Assembly (NCBI GenBank): GCA_963969595.1
Contig: OZ018413.1
Coordinates: 12,699,711-12,763,710 of the forward strand
Length of the DNA: 64,000 nucleotides
Direction of reading: 5' to 3'
Source: Neckera pumila
Taxonomy: Eukaryota; Streptophyta; Bryopsida; Hypnales; Neckeraceae
The notes under the pieces were generated by a model. That model was given only the letters and a program-made list of their open reading frames with translations. It was not told the DNA's origin and ran no database searches. Shown in pieces: positions 47,900 to 57,631 of this stretch (the stretch's first letter is position 1; every line of letters begins with the position of its first letter). The position numbers were made by a program, and so were the translations under genes.

Positions 47900-47993
47900 A
47901 GCAAGTCGGCAATCAGATTAGTTTACAAGCCTCAGCAGCACAGAACAGCAAGTCGGCAATCAGAGTAGCTTACAAGCCTCAGCAGCACAGAAC
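47900..47993. repeat. Tandem duplication of 47 bp just upstream of the CVNH start
   Basis: Units 47900-47946 and 47947-47993 begin AGCAAGTCGGCAATCAGA and differ at two positions. They lie 12 bp upstream of the CVNH start codon, in the inferred 5' UTR or core promoter. Confidence 0.9.
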
Positions 47994-48262
47994 AAGCAGA
48001 TCTCAACACAATTGGCGATATGAAAATTGCCAGTTCACCATGACGCCATTCCTGAGATGCAAATCTACTCAACACAAGATCAGCTGCTAATCACAAGTAA
48101 AAGTAGTGAAACAATGTTCTGCAGAGAGCTGGAGTTTACTTCGAAGACCATTTAACCCGACTCCAGAAACCCCAACTTTGAGCGAGTCACACTAACTGGC
48201 AATCGGCGCAGTAGGAATGCTTGCGTAATTGCTCTGTTCGACAATACTGTTGCCCTGTTTGT

Positions 48263-48270
48263 TATAAATA
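48263..48270. promoter_or_regulatory. Possible TATA box of the CVNH gene
   Basis: TATAAATA on the plus strand reads TATTTATA on the minus strand, about 375 bp upstream of the CVNH ATG. It could serve either direction. A CACGTG (G-box) lies at 48302-48307. No gene is supported on the plus side. Confidence 0.35.
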
Positions 48271-48528
48271 GGGCTCAGAGTTCAACACCATTTTCGTTAC
48301 CCACGTGAGTTTGCAGGCTGCCACTTGCATCCAGCGTTTCTTTTTGGAGCGATATAAGGTAGGCAACCCAAAAGCGTTACTTTTTGCTACTGAGCCTATT
48401 TTCTATTATCGAGCTGGTGATAATTTCATAAGTTCTTGTGGGCAAGTGAAAGGAGGTTCCAACGCACTAGAGAATGTGGCATTTGGATACCATGTGCAAA
48501 AGTTATTAAGGAATGAAGTTGGGTTCTA

Positions 48529-48595
48529 AAAGCGCCATCTATGCTCTGGTAAGAAACTGAATTTCGAGATGTACACACAGCATAGATGGCGCTTT
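48529..48595. repeat. Perfect 17-bp inverted repeat (hairpin) with 33-nt loop
   Basis: AAAGCGCCATCTATGCT at 48529-48545 is exactly inverted at 48579-48595. A further partial copy (AATGGCGCTTTTGG) follows near 48602. It could be the remains of MITE ends or a small hairpin RNA. Confidence 0.8.
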
Positions 48596-48715
48596 AAGGT
48601 CAATGGCGCTTTTGGGATGTCTACTTTATTGCTCCTTCTGACAGGTTTGGACCTGTGCTCTCAGGTCCCTCCAAATTTAAGCCTACCTCATGAAGCCACT
48701 TGACATTTATTGTTC

Positions 48716-48940
48716 CCAAAAAGAAAACCTTTTTGCATCCATGTGACTGTATCCTCTTTACTTTCAGATAAGGTCGTGCATCTTGTGTTGAAAAATTTTC
48801 AACTGCACGGTACAGACTTTCTTGTATGTATTTTCATTTCTTTTAGAAAATGCACGTGTTCATTAAAAAACAGAGAGGAGAGATCAGTCCAGCTCCCGAG
48901 GGCGACATTATGGTCTGTCTGTACGTACAGACAAACTTTA
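48716..48940. repeat. Duplicated block, copy 1 (uninterrupted)
   Basis: This 225-bp block (from AAAAAGAAAACC through GCATCCATGTGACTGTATCC to GTACAGACAAACTTTA) is repeated downstream. There it is split into 49686-49741 and 51688-51850 by inserted MITEs. Both copies are followed by a related TTAA-type MITE end, so the duplication included the MITE insertion site. Confidence 0.85.
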
Positions 48941-48941
48941 A

Positions 48942-49649
48942 CCCCTAAATGACAGAACCATGACCATTTATTTCAAACTTCACTGTCCATCACTCAATTT
49001 GCTACCATTTTGCAACTAGATATGTATGAAAAAATTTATTTTTATTTTTCAAAGATGAAAGTATATGTCTTCTTTACTTCAGAAAAAATTTAGATTTTTT
49101 TGTGAAAAATTAATTTTCTTAAGAATTTTTGAAGAAAAAGTGAAGAAAAATCATATTAAATAGATTTTTTTTTCAAAAAATCTGAAAATTTCACCATAAG
49201 TGTATATCACAATGACAAACATCATGGTATAAACTCAATTTCCGTGTCATTCTATAATTAGAAAATGATAGACATTGAAAATACACCCAATGTTCAAATT
49301 GCAATAAAATATGCAATACTAGGATTTTTTTCAAAATTCAAATTCGAGTAGAAACTAGAGTAGATGACCTTCATTTTGTTAGTTGGGCTCAAATTCAAAA
49401 GATATCACTTTTGTGGAGAAATTTCAGATTTAAATCAAGGAGCAACAACTTTCCAAAATACTCTAAAATAGTATATTTTGTGATCCCTTTTTTTTAATAG
49501 CTTCTCATTTTTATGAAGACAAAAATCGGAAAGAGTACAAACTCAATTAGATACTCTTCATAACCCCATGTGAAAGGTCATCAAGGAAAAGGAAGATGAA
49601 AAAATGCTTTTAAACTCTCTTGGCTCAACAGTATTGTCATCTGAACAGG
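48942..49649. mobile_element. TTAA-flanked MITE, family B, copy 1 (about 708 bp)
   Basis: TTAA at 48938-48941 is followed by CCCCTAAATGACAGAACC. The other end is CTGAACAGG followed by TTAA (49650-49653). Internal blocks resemble 53163-53875 and 53880-54580 (GGTAGAAACTA.. / GTAGAAACTAGAGTAGATG, then TTCATTTTGTTAGTT..GCTCAAA). The TIRs are weaker than in family A, so the right boundary is less sure. Confidence 0.6.
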
Positions 49650-49745
49650 TTAATCCTTAAAGGACGGAGCCTATAGCCGTGTGGTCAAAAAGAAAACTTG
49701 CTTGCATCCATGTGACTGTATCCTCTTTACTTTTAGATAAGTTAA

Positions 49746-50672
49746 CCCCTAAAGTTTCATGACTATGTAATCACCAAAAACGCTCCCAAACTGCCATCTC
49801 TAATACAACTAGCAAATTTTTGGAAAAAAAACAATTTTTGACACATGTAACCGTAGGATCTTGTAGTATGATATTTTGAAAACATGTGGTAAAAATTTCA
49901 GAAAATTTCACCTTGTGGATAATAAGATACAAGCATTCAAAGACTTGAAGACCATTTTTTCAATCCTGCGAAAAATCGAGTAGCTGCACTTTGCAAGCTC
50001 ACTTTTCAATGAAAAAATGCCGATAAAAGTGGTGCTTCTTTGAATTCAGTTTCCTAAACAAGTTGTCTATATGCTTGAAAATTTTCACATCATTTGGAAT
50101 TGTACAACATATAGGAAAAAAATAGTAAGTAGAAAAAAGTAGAAAATGATTCAAAATACTAAATTGTTAAAAAGTTAATCATGGAATTTAAAAATGCCAA
50201 TCCCAACGGTTGTAATGTTGTAATAACCAATCTACATCCTAGGATTTTATTTTTTTCCAAAAATATTGAAAATTGAGTTAAATAAACGGCTTTAAAGTTT
50301 TTTTAGAGTAGAGAATCCATAATTGCCCGCAATTCAAAAACCTTCATAACTTTTGACTCATTGATTGAAATGGAATGACTCAAAGTGTTTTAAGTTTATA
50401 TAAAATGTAGAGAACCAATTTCCAAAAAAAAATCCGAAAAAAATGATTTTTTCTGATCTGCCCAAACTGCCCAGTTACGAAAAAAAGTAACATATTAGGT
50501 CACAACTTTTGACTCGTATTTCGAAATGTCATGAAACTTGGTACACATGAAGATATTTCTTGCCCCTACCATCATTTACTAAAATTTCAGCCTCAAATAT
50601 GGATATCTCTAGTCACACGTACCTGCCCAAATTTTCTATACGGCCAAAAAATGCATGTTGGTCCTTTAGGGG
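49746..50672. mobile_element. TTAA-flanked MITE, family A, copy 3, inverted (927 bp)
   Basis: TTAA at 49742-49745 and 50673-50676. Ends are CCCCTAAAGTTTCATG and the inverse GGTCCTTTAGGGG. Its interior matches copies 1 and 2 in the opposite orientation; for example, the ATGTGGTAAAAATTTC block here is the reverse complement of the block in copy 1. It splits the second copy of the 225-bp duplicated block. Confidence 0.82.
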
Positions 50673-50675
50673 TTA

Positions 50676-51686
50676 AGGTAAAAGACCGCATTGCGGTCAA
50701 ATGGCCCATGGTGGACACCTAATGACCCCATTGTGGTTTTTCACACCACAATCAATGTCTTACATGGTAGTGATGGAGTAATTAGTGACCTCAATAGGTA
50801 CTTCCAACTTTTCAATGTAAAATTCTTTGTAAAACCTGATTTTGTAGGTCTTCTATTTTTGAAAATGTTGTGACTACATTGGATAGGAAGATGACCATAT
50901 TGGATTCAGTTTTTGTTGGTCATGAGGTGGTCTACAAACCCCTATGGGTTGATCACTTCAAAAATTCAAAATTAATTCAAACTTGGCCCAAAAATTATAA
51001 TTGCAAATGTCCTCACTATCTTGCACACTTAGGGCCGCTTTACACCAAGAAGCCGGGCCAATTCTCCTTCAAGCCAATTGCACAAAATTTTAGCCCCTTT
51101 TGGGTTGGAGGCCGATCTCAACTTCCCATTAGAATAAGATTATGATGGAGGCCAATTTTCCCATATGTAAAGGCCTTAATGCCAAGAAGCTGGGCCGATT
51201 CAATAAAACCTACAAAAGAAAGAGAGAGGGGCTGAAATTTTCAGGGCCACTTTACACCTAGAGGCCGGTCCTAATCCCCATGAGGCCGATTGCACAAAAT
51301 CCAATGGTAATGATTAGTTGAAAAAAATAGTTTTTTATTAAAACGATTTTCTTAATTGAAATCTGACATTGGGCCCCAGGCCAAGAATTGGCCTCCCATT
51401 TTTGGTGTACCCAATTCAACGAGCTCGGGCCATGTCAGATCATGTCTTTTTTGAATAAAAAAATTCAATTCACCAAATTGGCCCAGCCTCTTGGTGTAAA
51501 GGGGTTGGGGCTGATTTGAGCCATTTGTCCAATCAGAAGTCAGGATTCTTGGCCTCTGACACAGGAAATTGGCCCGGCCTCTTGGTGTAAAGCGGCCCTT
51601 ATCTTCATGCGGGAAAAAATTTGAAAATTTTCAGCAATGGCACGAGGGTGGACTCTAAAGTTTGACCACAATGGGTTGGTTTACTT
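50676..51686. mobile_element. TA-flanked MITE (Stowaway/mariner-like), copy 2, with a nested insertion
   Basis: It begins AGGTAAAAGACCGCATTGCG and ends CCACAATGGGTTGGTTTACTT. TA is present at 50674-50675 and 51687-51688. Compared with copy 1 (441 bp), it has an extra 570 bp, which is the Tourist-like element at 51032-51598 plus its target duplication. Confidence 0.85.
51032..51598. mobile_element. Harbinger/Tourist-like MITE (567 bp) nested in the TA-flanked MITE
   Basis: The terminal inverted repeats are 32 bp long with one mismatch, starting GGGCCGCTTTACACCAAG. TTA flanks both sides (51029-51031 and 51599-51601). The uninterrupted sibling element at 38531 reads straight through this site (CACTTATCTTTGTG), which proves the insertion and the 3-bp duplication. 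A TTA/TAA target with G-rich TIR starts is typical of PIF/Harbinger MITEs. Internal partial copies of the TIR word (TTTACACCTAGAGGCCGG) occur near 51245. Confidence 0.93.
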
Positions 51687-51850
51687 TAGTGCATCTTGTG
51701 TTGAAAAATTTTCAACTGGACGGTACAGACTTTCTTGTCTATATTTTCTTTTAGAAAATGCACGTGTTCATTAAAAAATAGAGAGGAGAGATCAGTCCGG
51801 CTCCCAAGGGCGACATCATGGTCTGTCTGTACGGTACAGACAAACTTTAC

Positions 51851-53875
51851 TCCTTAACCCCTTGCGGGTCGACGTCCATATTTTGGACGATGCACAGAAA
51901 GGCAACGTCGTATCTCGTAGGCTATGAGGCTTTTTCATTCGTCGCTTTTTCTGCAGACAGGTGGAAGAGTTCTGTACTCTGGAAAGGGAAGCCCTTCCCC
52001 GAATACGACGTCCGTATTTTCTGATAAATAGGAAGACACGGAGATGCCACCCACTCTTCAAGTTTCTGTTTGCCCAGTGATGAGCACCAGCGAACTTGCA
52101 GGGGAATGAAATTTTTTTTTTCCGGCCCTGGGCTGCAAATTTTCGAGAAGCTCTGGAACGCATGCTGACGTCATAGCAGCTAAGAAATTTTTGGACGACT
52201 GCTCAGAGGAATTATAAACTTTCAAGGGTACGGTAGTGCTGTTGGGCGTGATGACGAAGTGTAGGCATCAAGGCAACGTAGAAATACACGTGTCACTCGG
52301 TAATAACAAAGTATGCATGCATAAGAAATTCTGTATGGAGCACATTGCCGGCTAACTTTTGCAAATTGGAGTATTGCATTCCTAGTGCAAAGTCGGAAAC
52401 TCTCTGAGAAACGAGGGGCCTAAGAGTGCACACTTAGGCCTAAGGATAGCAGTCGTTGGTGGTGCTACATGAATTGAACGTCTTACAGTCGTGCGTGCTA
52501 CATGCACATTTCTTGTTGTGCTCCCTTCACGATGACATTCTTTGGAAAACATTCATTATTCCTAATATTGAATGTACGCATTGAAAAATGCAGGAGTATT
52601 ATATGCGGTGGTCTGACGTGAACGTGAAGGAAAATGACGTCAACAGCAATGACAGTGCACGATGGGCAACACCGAAAGTGGAAACGGTCAGAAGGGCAAG
52701 TCGAAAATCTCGCCGATTCCTGTCGTCGGTCAAGTAGCGGAAGAGTCTTCTCTTTTGCATGATAAGGACGTGCTTTGAATTGCAAGCCTCACTGCCAAGA
52801 ATCGGTGCAATGTTTCCAATCTCTGGAAGTTCCTTAGCATTCCAGACATCGTCAAGTTGGAAGTCCATATTTATCGAGAATTTTGCAACCCCCTTTGCCA
52901 CTCCAAATTAGACAGCCGTGAACAGCACAAGCGCTGCCCGTGGTAGTCAACGCTCAAAACTTCGTGGTCAAACACTATAATCTCCGCATCCACAAATTGT
53001 TTTCGAGAAATCTTTCTTCCGTTCAACTGTAGTGACGGTAATTGCAAAGATCATACGGTTACTTTGTATCCAGTTCCCTTCCTGCTCTAATTAGTGCGTT
53101 TGAAACATTTCCAGGATTTCCTCTTCTTTCCTGTCTCCCGCAAGGGTAGTGCCGCTAAAGGGTTAAAGGACGGAGCCTATAGCAGTGTGGTCAAACTTGA
53201 AAGTTGTCTTTTTGTATCTTCTATTACATCGCTCTTTTTGAGTGATTTTTTTTGGTTATATTTTTAAGAGATGAAATAACATGTCTAATATATGTCAAAA
53301 AAAATTCAAAATTGTTTGAGAAATTTTTGAATGACCATGAATTTTTGAAGGAAAACTAAAGAAAATTCATATCAAATACAAATCATGCTCAAAAAATCTG
53401 AAAATTTCAAAATAGAAGCACATTATAGTTTAGAACATCATGGTATGAAGCACGGCTACTAAAAATATCATACCATTAAACCATGGTTATAGGCCCACTA
53501 ATCATATTGTAATAATATATTGGAATTTGAGAATTTTCCAAAATTTTCAAGTGAGGTAGAAACTACACTTTAGAAGCTCTATTTCATTAGTTTTGCTCAA
53601 AAATAGAAAAAATTGATTTGATTGAGAAAATCAAGTGTTAAGCAAAATCACTCAAAGTATTGAAGTACACTAGGAGATTGTACCACTTTTTGGAAAAATT
53701 ACAACATATAGAATCAAAAAATATCTAAAATGCATTAGATTTAAATCAATAATGTGAATTTGACAAGTAGAAAATTGCACATAGAAAATGAGTGGAAGAA
53801 AAACAAATGCTTGAGTGCAAAAAATTCAATTTGACCAAGCTGTGGATGTTTTTTGTCTGCAATGGTGTTTAGGGA
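51851..53875. mobile_element. TTAA-type MITE, family B, copy 2, interrupted by another TTAA element
   Basis: The left end follows TTAC (a changed TTAA) as TCCTTAA, is interrupted at 51858, and resumes at 53163 as TTAAAGGACGGAGCC. The right end GTGTTTAGGGA is followed by TTAA (53876-53879). The interior matches family B copy 1. The uninterrupted end sequence, TCCTTAAAGGACGGAGCC, survives at 49654-49671, which shows the empty site. Confidence 0.7.
51858..53162. mobile_element. piggyBac-like element of 1305 bp, TTAA-flanked, nested
   Basis: It is flanked by TTAA (51854-51857 and 53163-53166). The left end is CCCCTTGCGGGTCGACGTCC; the right end, inverted, is CCCTTTAGCGG, with CCCTTGCGGG repeated about 19 bp inside. 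The GC-richer interior differs from the surrounding family B MITE. A 100-codon minus-strand frame (52599-52901) shows no domain that I recognise, so it is probably non-autonomous. The empty target (CCTTAAAGG) is preserved in the related fragment at 49655-49663. Confidence 0.82.
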
Positions 53876-53879
53876 TTAA

Positions 53880-54580
53880 CCTTGGTAGGACAAGCCTATG
53901 ACCATTGTGGTCAACTCTAAATCCTTCACATTGTTCTATATATGAGCATTGTTCACATTGTTCTACATGTTGTATATTTTGAGCAAATATGAATGTAAAT
54001 TTTTAGTTCATTTTTCATAGATGAATTCAAATGCCTTCTTTGAGTCATAAAATTTTCAGATATTTTTGTGAAAATTTCAAATTACCATGAAATTTTGAAG
54101 AACAAGTGAAGAAAATTCACAAAAAATACAGACAATGCCCAAAAAATCTAAAATTTTCAGAGTAAATTTACATTGAAGTGTATGATGTCATGCTATAAGC
54201 CATGGTGTCTATAAATAGTAAATTTACAAACCTTGGTTATAGGTCCACCATGGGAATTGCAATAACATATTGACATTTGAGAATTTTTTGAAATTTCCAA
54301 TTGGGGTATAAACTATTCCTTACAAAATCCATTTTATGAGTTTTACTCAAAAGCAAAAAAGATTGTTTTGAATGTCTAAATCATCAAAAACTAAAGAAAA
54401 ATGACTCAAAGTTAAAGTACATTAGATATTGGTACCATTTTTGAGAGACACTACCCCTTATAAATTCAAAAATAACTTTAATGTCTTGAATTTGAATCAA
54501 TCATGTAGATATCACACCACATAAATAACACACAAAAATTCAAAATGAAAATAACTTGTTTTGAGCACGGTGAAGGGGCT
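53880..54580. mobile_element. TTAA-type MITE, family B, copy 3 (right end lost)
   Basis: It starts directly after TTAA (53876-53879), the same site that closes the preceding element. The start, CCTTGGTAGGACAAGCCTAT, continues into GACCATTGTGGTCAA. The interior parallels copy 2 (AATTGCAATAACATATTG, then a block with TATAAACTATTC and TTACTCAAAA). No right TIR was found. Sequence similarity fades near 54580. Confidence 0.55.
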
Positions 54581-55054
54581 ATTTGTCCAGTCAGAAGCCA
54601 CAAATTGACTTCAGCGTCCTTCTAGACTTCATATACAAGTGTAGGACAAAGATTTCCATTTCATTATTAATAAAAACACTTTCATATGCAACCTCTTGAC
54701 CTCCAACCATGAAGATTTTAGAATGTCCTAGACTAGAGCAATTTTTCTGGATACTTTGGCTTGTTTTCACGATGGTACTTTCAATTTTACGTAAAACCAC
54801 ATTTTGAACAGCCTTAAACTCTATAAGGCAAGTGACAAACTGTAAATGTCTTATGGAAATTAAAGGATCTTCGAAATGGTGCAAGTCAAAAGTGCAATTG
54901 TGAACTCTCGGATTTCTATGCAAATTGAGTAGGCCTTTCAGTCACAAACAGAATCAAATATTTGTGATGACTATTTCATTCAAGCAGCCATATCATTTTT
55001 GTGAATAAATTCCGAACTTGTGAACATAAAAGTCATAGAACATGGCATATTGGA

Positions 55055-55955
55055 CAATGTACAGTCGGGTACCAAAAACATATGAACTCCCTATTTCTGC
55101 TGGGCATTTTCTTGCATAGCATTGAAAAAAATTGGAATTTTTCATTGTGCATAATTATCACTCAATTCTCACACATTCCCACTCAAGCCTACCAAAATTC
55201 AGCATCGAATAACCAAAATCGTATTTTTGGTGAATTTGTAAAGTCCATTTTCATGATTTTATAGAATATTTTATTGCAAGCAATTGTAGATGAATTTTTT
55301 TTATTTGATTGCATAGGTATGTAGGGAACATCCATATGCACATCTTTAATATTAAAAAACATCCTATTAAGTAACAAAAATATAAGCTCCCATGGCCAGT
55401 AAGGGTCCAATATGAGGCGTCATAATTATGACCAAACTTTGTGAAATAGATATCTTTATATTTTGAAATAGATTTTGGCAAAATAATTGTACCATCATGC
55501 TTAAATATACCAAATTAGTTACTACATGAGTGGCAAAGAGGAAAATTTGATTATAATAATTAGATATCTATTTTTACAGCATTTGAAGATTGCCACCCCA
55601 ATACTTAAAACTCCACTGAAGGAATTGTAAAACTTTTTTGAAGAAACTTGCCTTGGAAAAGATGTGCATATGGATGTTCCCTACATATATCCACAATTGA
55701 ACTTAAAAATTCACCACCAATTTCTTGCAATAAAATATCATGTCAAAATCATGGAATTTGACTTTAAAAAATTGCCAAAAATAGAATTTTGATATATTTT
55801 TTAACTAAAATTTGGTAGGCTTGAGTGGGATTGCGTAAGGATGCAATGATAATTATATCTACCAAAATCTACCAATTATAATCTACAGTGTAAAAGAAAA
55901 TTTGACTGCCTCAAAAAGGTTGGTGGTAAGTTTATTGTACCCAACTGTACAATTT
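55055..55955. repeat. Long inverted repeat of about 900 bp (arms about 290 bp)
   Basis: The outer ends match as TGTACAGTCGGGTACC (about 55058) against the inverse of TTGTACCCAACTGTACA (about 55936). The inner ends are a perfect 28-bp match: 55318-55345 is the exact inverse of 55660-55687. Between them the arms match imperfectly along the AAGCCTACCAAA..TTCA and GAATTTGTAAAGTCCATTTTCATG blocks. The loop is about 315 bp. It could be a foldback or long-TIR MITE, and a transcript through it would form a long hairpin. Confidence 0.8.
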
Positions 55956-56298
55956 GTTTTAAGTCATTGCATTTTGATTGGGTGTGGCAATGAACTTAGA
56001 TGTAAGGTAGTCAACTCCATTATCACCACTGCCCCAAGAGTACCATGGTCATTCTGGCTACATCATCCAATTCAATCATGTACATGCAGGGAAGATGGTG
56101 GTTTCAAAACTCCCTTTGACCTTGAATAACTTTTACATTGGTGGTATCAATGTCTGGGGAGAACCGGGGTTAAGTTATATGGTAGCCGGTTCAATTTGTG
56201 AAAATAAAGGTTGATGTAATCAAACACAGGCTTCAAACCGATCTAAATATGCAAAAAATTAGTATTCTATTGAAATAACCTGTGAAACTACAAAATTA

Positions 56299-56601
56299 CT
56301 ACACTAAAAATGATATTTAGTGTTGGCAACACTAATTACGAACCTTGACACTAAATATCATAAGTAAGTAACACTAAATCTAATTTCTAACACTAAATAT
56401 GCTCTATGGTAAATCTGAAATCTGAAAAGGTTTACATTTAGTGTTAGAACACATTAAAAAAATGAACTTGCAAAGGAGCGGAGGCGGTGCATTGAAGTCC
56501 AACACAACACTAAACCCGCTACAATTCAGATTTAGTGTTGTGGCTGGTAGGGGGGTAAAACACTAAATGTCATACTACACTAAATATCATTTTTAGTGTA
56601 G
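56299..56601. mobile_element. Small MITE of 303 bp with TIR CTACACTAAAAATGATATTT
   Basis: The first and last 25 bp or so are perfect inverted repeats. The interior repeats the word AACACTAAAT or its inverse at least six times, which looks like subterminal transposase-binding sites. A clear target duplication was not seen, so the superfamily is open. Confidence 0.75.
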
Positions 56602-56942
56602 TTCATTTTAAAAAATCAAAGGATCTTAGCCTGTAGGGCTCAAAATCTCCCCGAACGCTGGGTGGTATCCAATAGTTGCGATCTTTGGTGCCTTGGAAAT
56701 CTCCATTCATTTGCCAACAAGAAAAATTAAAATATTTGATCAGGTTAATCATAGCAACTACGCACAGTAGAAAATTGGCAAGAATGGGGGTGACTACCGT
56801 ACCTTACCTCGTTTTCCATGATTGCATTCACCACTTCAGTGCTTGCTCTTGTCTCCTAGCTTGGGCCTCCGGCCTCATTGTTTAGATTTTATTTTTGGGA
56901 GAAAAATCTCTGGTTTTCATATAGGGCAATGCCCGCAGAGGA

Positions 56943-57018
56943 GGGCATTGCGCCAAATAATCAGCCAACGAGGAGGGCAGAGCCCGACGAGGAGGGCTGA
57001 TTATTTGGCGCAATGCCC
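56943..57018. repeat. Perfect 24-bp inverted repeat with 28-nt loop
   Basis: Arm 56943-56966 (starting GGGCATTGCGCCAAATAATC) is the exact inverse of 56995-57018. The GC-rich loop repeats CGAGGAGGGC / CGAGGAG. The stem is far stronger than expected in this AT-rich background. No coding frame or transposon end is obvious around it. Confidence 0.85.
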
Positions 57019-57188
57019 AACGTAAATCACGACTAAAAGAGGAGATAAAATTGGATGAAATGATGAGCTGGATGAAAAATCTATAACCCCTGATTATGCG
57101 GTTTTGCCCACGTAATTGGGGATTACGGCATAGAAGCTTCCCGCCGATTGAACGGGACGGGAACCAGGAGTGGTTTATGGATTGATTA

Positions 57189-57629
57189 AGGTAAACCAGC
57201 CCATTGTGGTCAAAATTAGGAGTCTACCCTCATGTTGTTGCTGAAAATTTTCAAATGTTTTTCCACACGAAGACAAGTGTGAGAGAGAGTGAGGACATTT
57301 CAAATTACATTTTTTGGACCAAGTATGAATTAGTTCTGAATTTCTGAAGTGATCTGTCCAAAAGAGTCAGTAGACTACCCCATAACCAACAAAAAGTGTA
57401 TCCAATATGCTCTTTTTAATCACCTAAAGTGGTCACAATAATTTCTAATGTAGAAGGCCATAAAAAGTCACTTCCTACAATGATTTACACTGAAAAAACA
57501 GGTGTTCCTAATGAGGTCACTAATCACTCCATTGGTGTCAGGTTAGACATTGAATGTGGCCAAAAAAACTGTCATGGGGTCATTAGGTGTCCACTATGGG
57601 TCATCTGACCACAATGGGCTCGTCTACCT
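57189..57629. mobile_element. TA-flanked MITE (Stowaway/mariner-like), copy 3, inverted (441 bp)
   Basis: It starts AGGTAAACCAGCCCATTGTG and ends CCACAATGGGCTCGTCTACCT, with TA at 57187-57188 and 57630-57631. It has exactly the length of copy 1 but the opposite orientation, and it diverges from copy 1 more than copy 2 does. Confidence 0.82.
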
Positions 57630-57631
57630 TA

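Noticed and set aside
48305..48529. Plus-strand ORF downstream of a TATAAATA and a CACGTG
   Set aside because: It starts at GTG, shows no domain, and ends in the hairpin; chance is the simpler explanation.
51816..52163. Basic 115-codon minus-strand ORF
   Set aside because: It runs across the boundary of a MITE and the nested TTAA element, so it cannot be an old gene.
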